Shown here piece after piece: positions 6,347 through 6,412 of a DNA stretch of 6,412 nucleotides. The stretch covers positions 1 to 6,412 of the forward strand of contig JAOZOH010000150.1 in NCBI GenBank assembly GCA_029933365.1, in the 5' to 3' direction. Under the pieces are notes generated by a model, which made no database searches, was not told the origin of the DNA, and worked only from the letters and a program-made list of their open reading frames with translations. Position numbers and translations under genes: made by a program. The first letter of the stretch is position 1. The number at the start of each line of letters is the position of its first letter. The stretch comes from Desulfuromusa sp. GTDB taxonomy: Bacteria > Desulfobacterota > Desulfuromonadia > Desulfuromonadales > Geopsychrobacteraceae.

Positions 6347-6412
6347 ATGAGGCAAAGTAGAAAACTGCCCCTTGCGGTGGGAGAGTGTTGCATACCATTG
6401 GGAGGCACTCTA
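6347..6412 (+). CDS. Possible start of a further operon gene (partial, cut by the window edge)
   Basis: An ATG at 6347, eleven bases after the adaptor stop codon, opens a frame that stays open for 22 codons to the window end (MRQSRKLPLAVGE, then CCIPLGGTL). The close spacing fits another operon member, and the start (basic residues followed by a mildly hydrophobic stretch) could begin an exported protein. There is no good ribosome binding site and 22 open codons are not significant, so this may equally be non-coding DNA. No convincing terminator hairpin with a T-run is visible in 6336-6412, so the operon may continue. Confidence 0.22.
   Translation, partial: MRQSRKLPLAVGECCIPLGGTL

Noticed and set aside
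6336..6412. Rho-independent terminator after the adaptor gene
   Set aside because: TGCC near 6366 and GGCA near 6404 can pair, but the loop is long, the stem is short and there is no T-run.

Overview
The window holds one compact plus-strand operon of four complete genes (about 263-6335). It looks like a synthase-dependent exopolysaccharide synthesis and secretion system of a Gram-negative bacterium. The Gram-negative assignment rests on an outer-membrane TolC-like protein with a signal peptide and a periplasmic adaptor with one N-terminal membrane anchor. Moderate GC and the mix of signalling domains would fit a sulfate/sulfur- or metal-reducing (former delta-) proteobacterium, but that taxonomic guess is weak and cannot be settled from this sequence alone.

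Layout. Positions 1-66 are probably the last codons of an upstream gene on the same strand. Positions 67-262 are an AT-rich intergenic leader with a small inverted repeat and only weak promoter-like matches. 263-1657 encodes a signalling-type protein: a degenerate receiver-like N-terminus, a six-CxxC zinc-ribbon block resembling the TackOD1 domain, and a C-terminal GGDEF fold whose active-site motif is destroyed while an RxxD inhibitory-site motif is kept at the canonical spacing. 1654-2994 (ATGA overlap) encodes a processive family 2 glycosyltransferase with all catalytic motifs and flanking membrane helices. 3029-5260 encodes an exported TolC-like channel fused through a short Ser/Pro linker to a C-terminal (beta/alpha)8 domain that looks like a glycoside hydrolase. 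5247-6335 (14-base overlap) encodes a HlyD/Alg44-type membrane fusion protein. After it come 77 bases with a possible start of another gene running off the edge.

Inferred working model: the glycosyltransferase polymerises a sugar at the inner membrane, the HlyD-like adaptor bridges the periplasm, and the TolC-like domain provides the outer-membrane exit. The fused barrel trims or edits the polymer in the periplasm, as separate hydrolases do in the Pel, alginate, cellulose and PNAG systems. The first protein would be the cytoplasmic switch, possibly sensing cyclic di-GMP through the retained RxxD site as PelD does, because the synthase carries no PilZ domain. The polymer, the ligand and the hydrolase activity are all unproven. 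The most unusual parts are the channel-hydrolase fusion and the zinc-ribbon/dead-GGDEF regulator.
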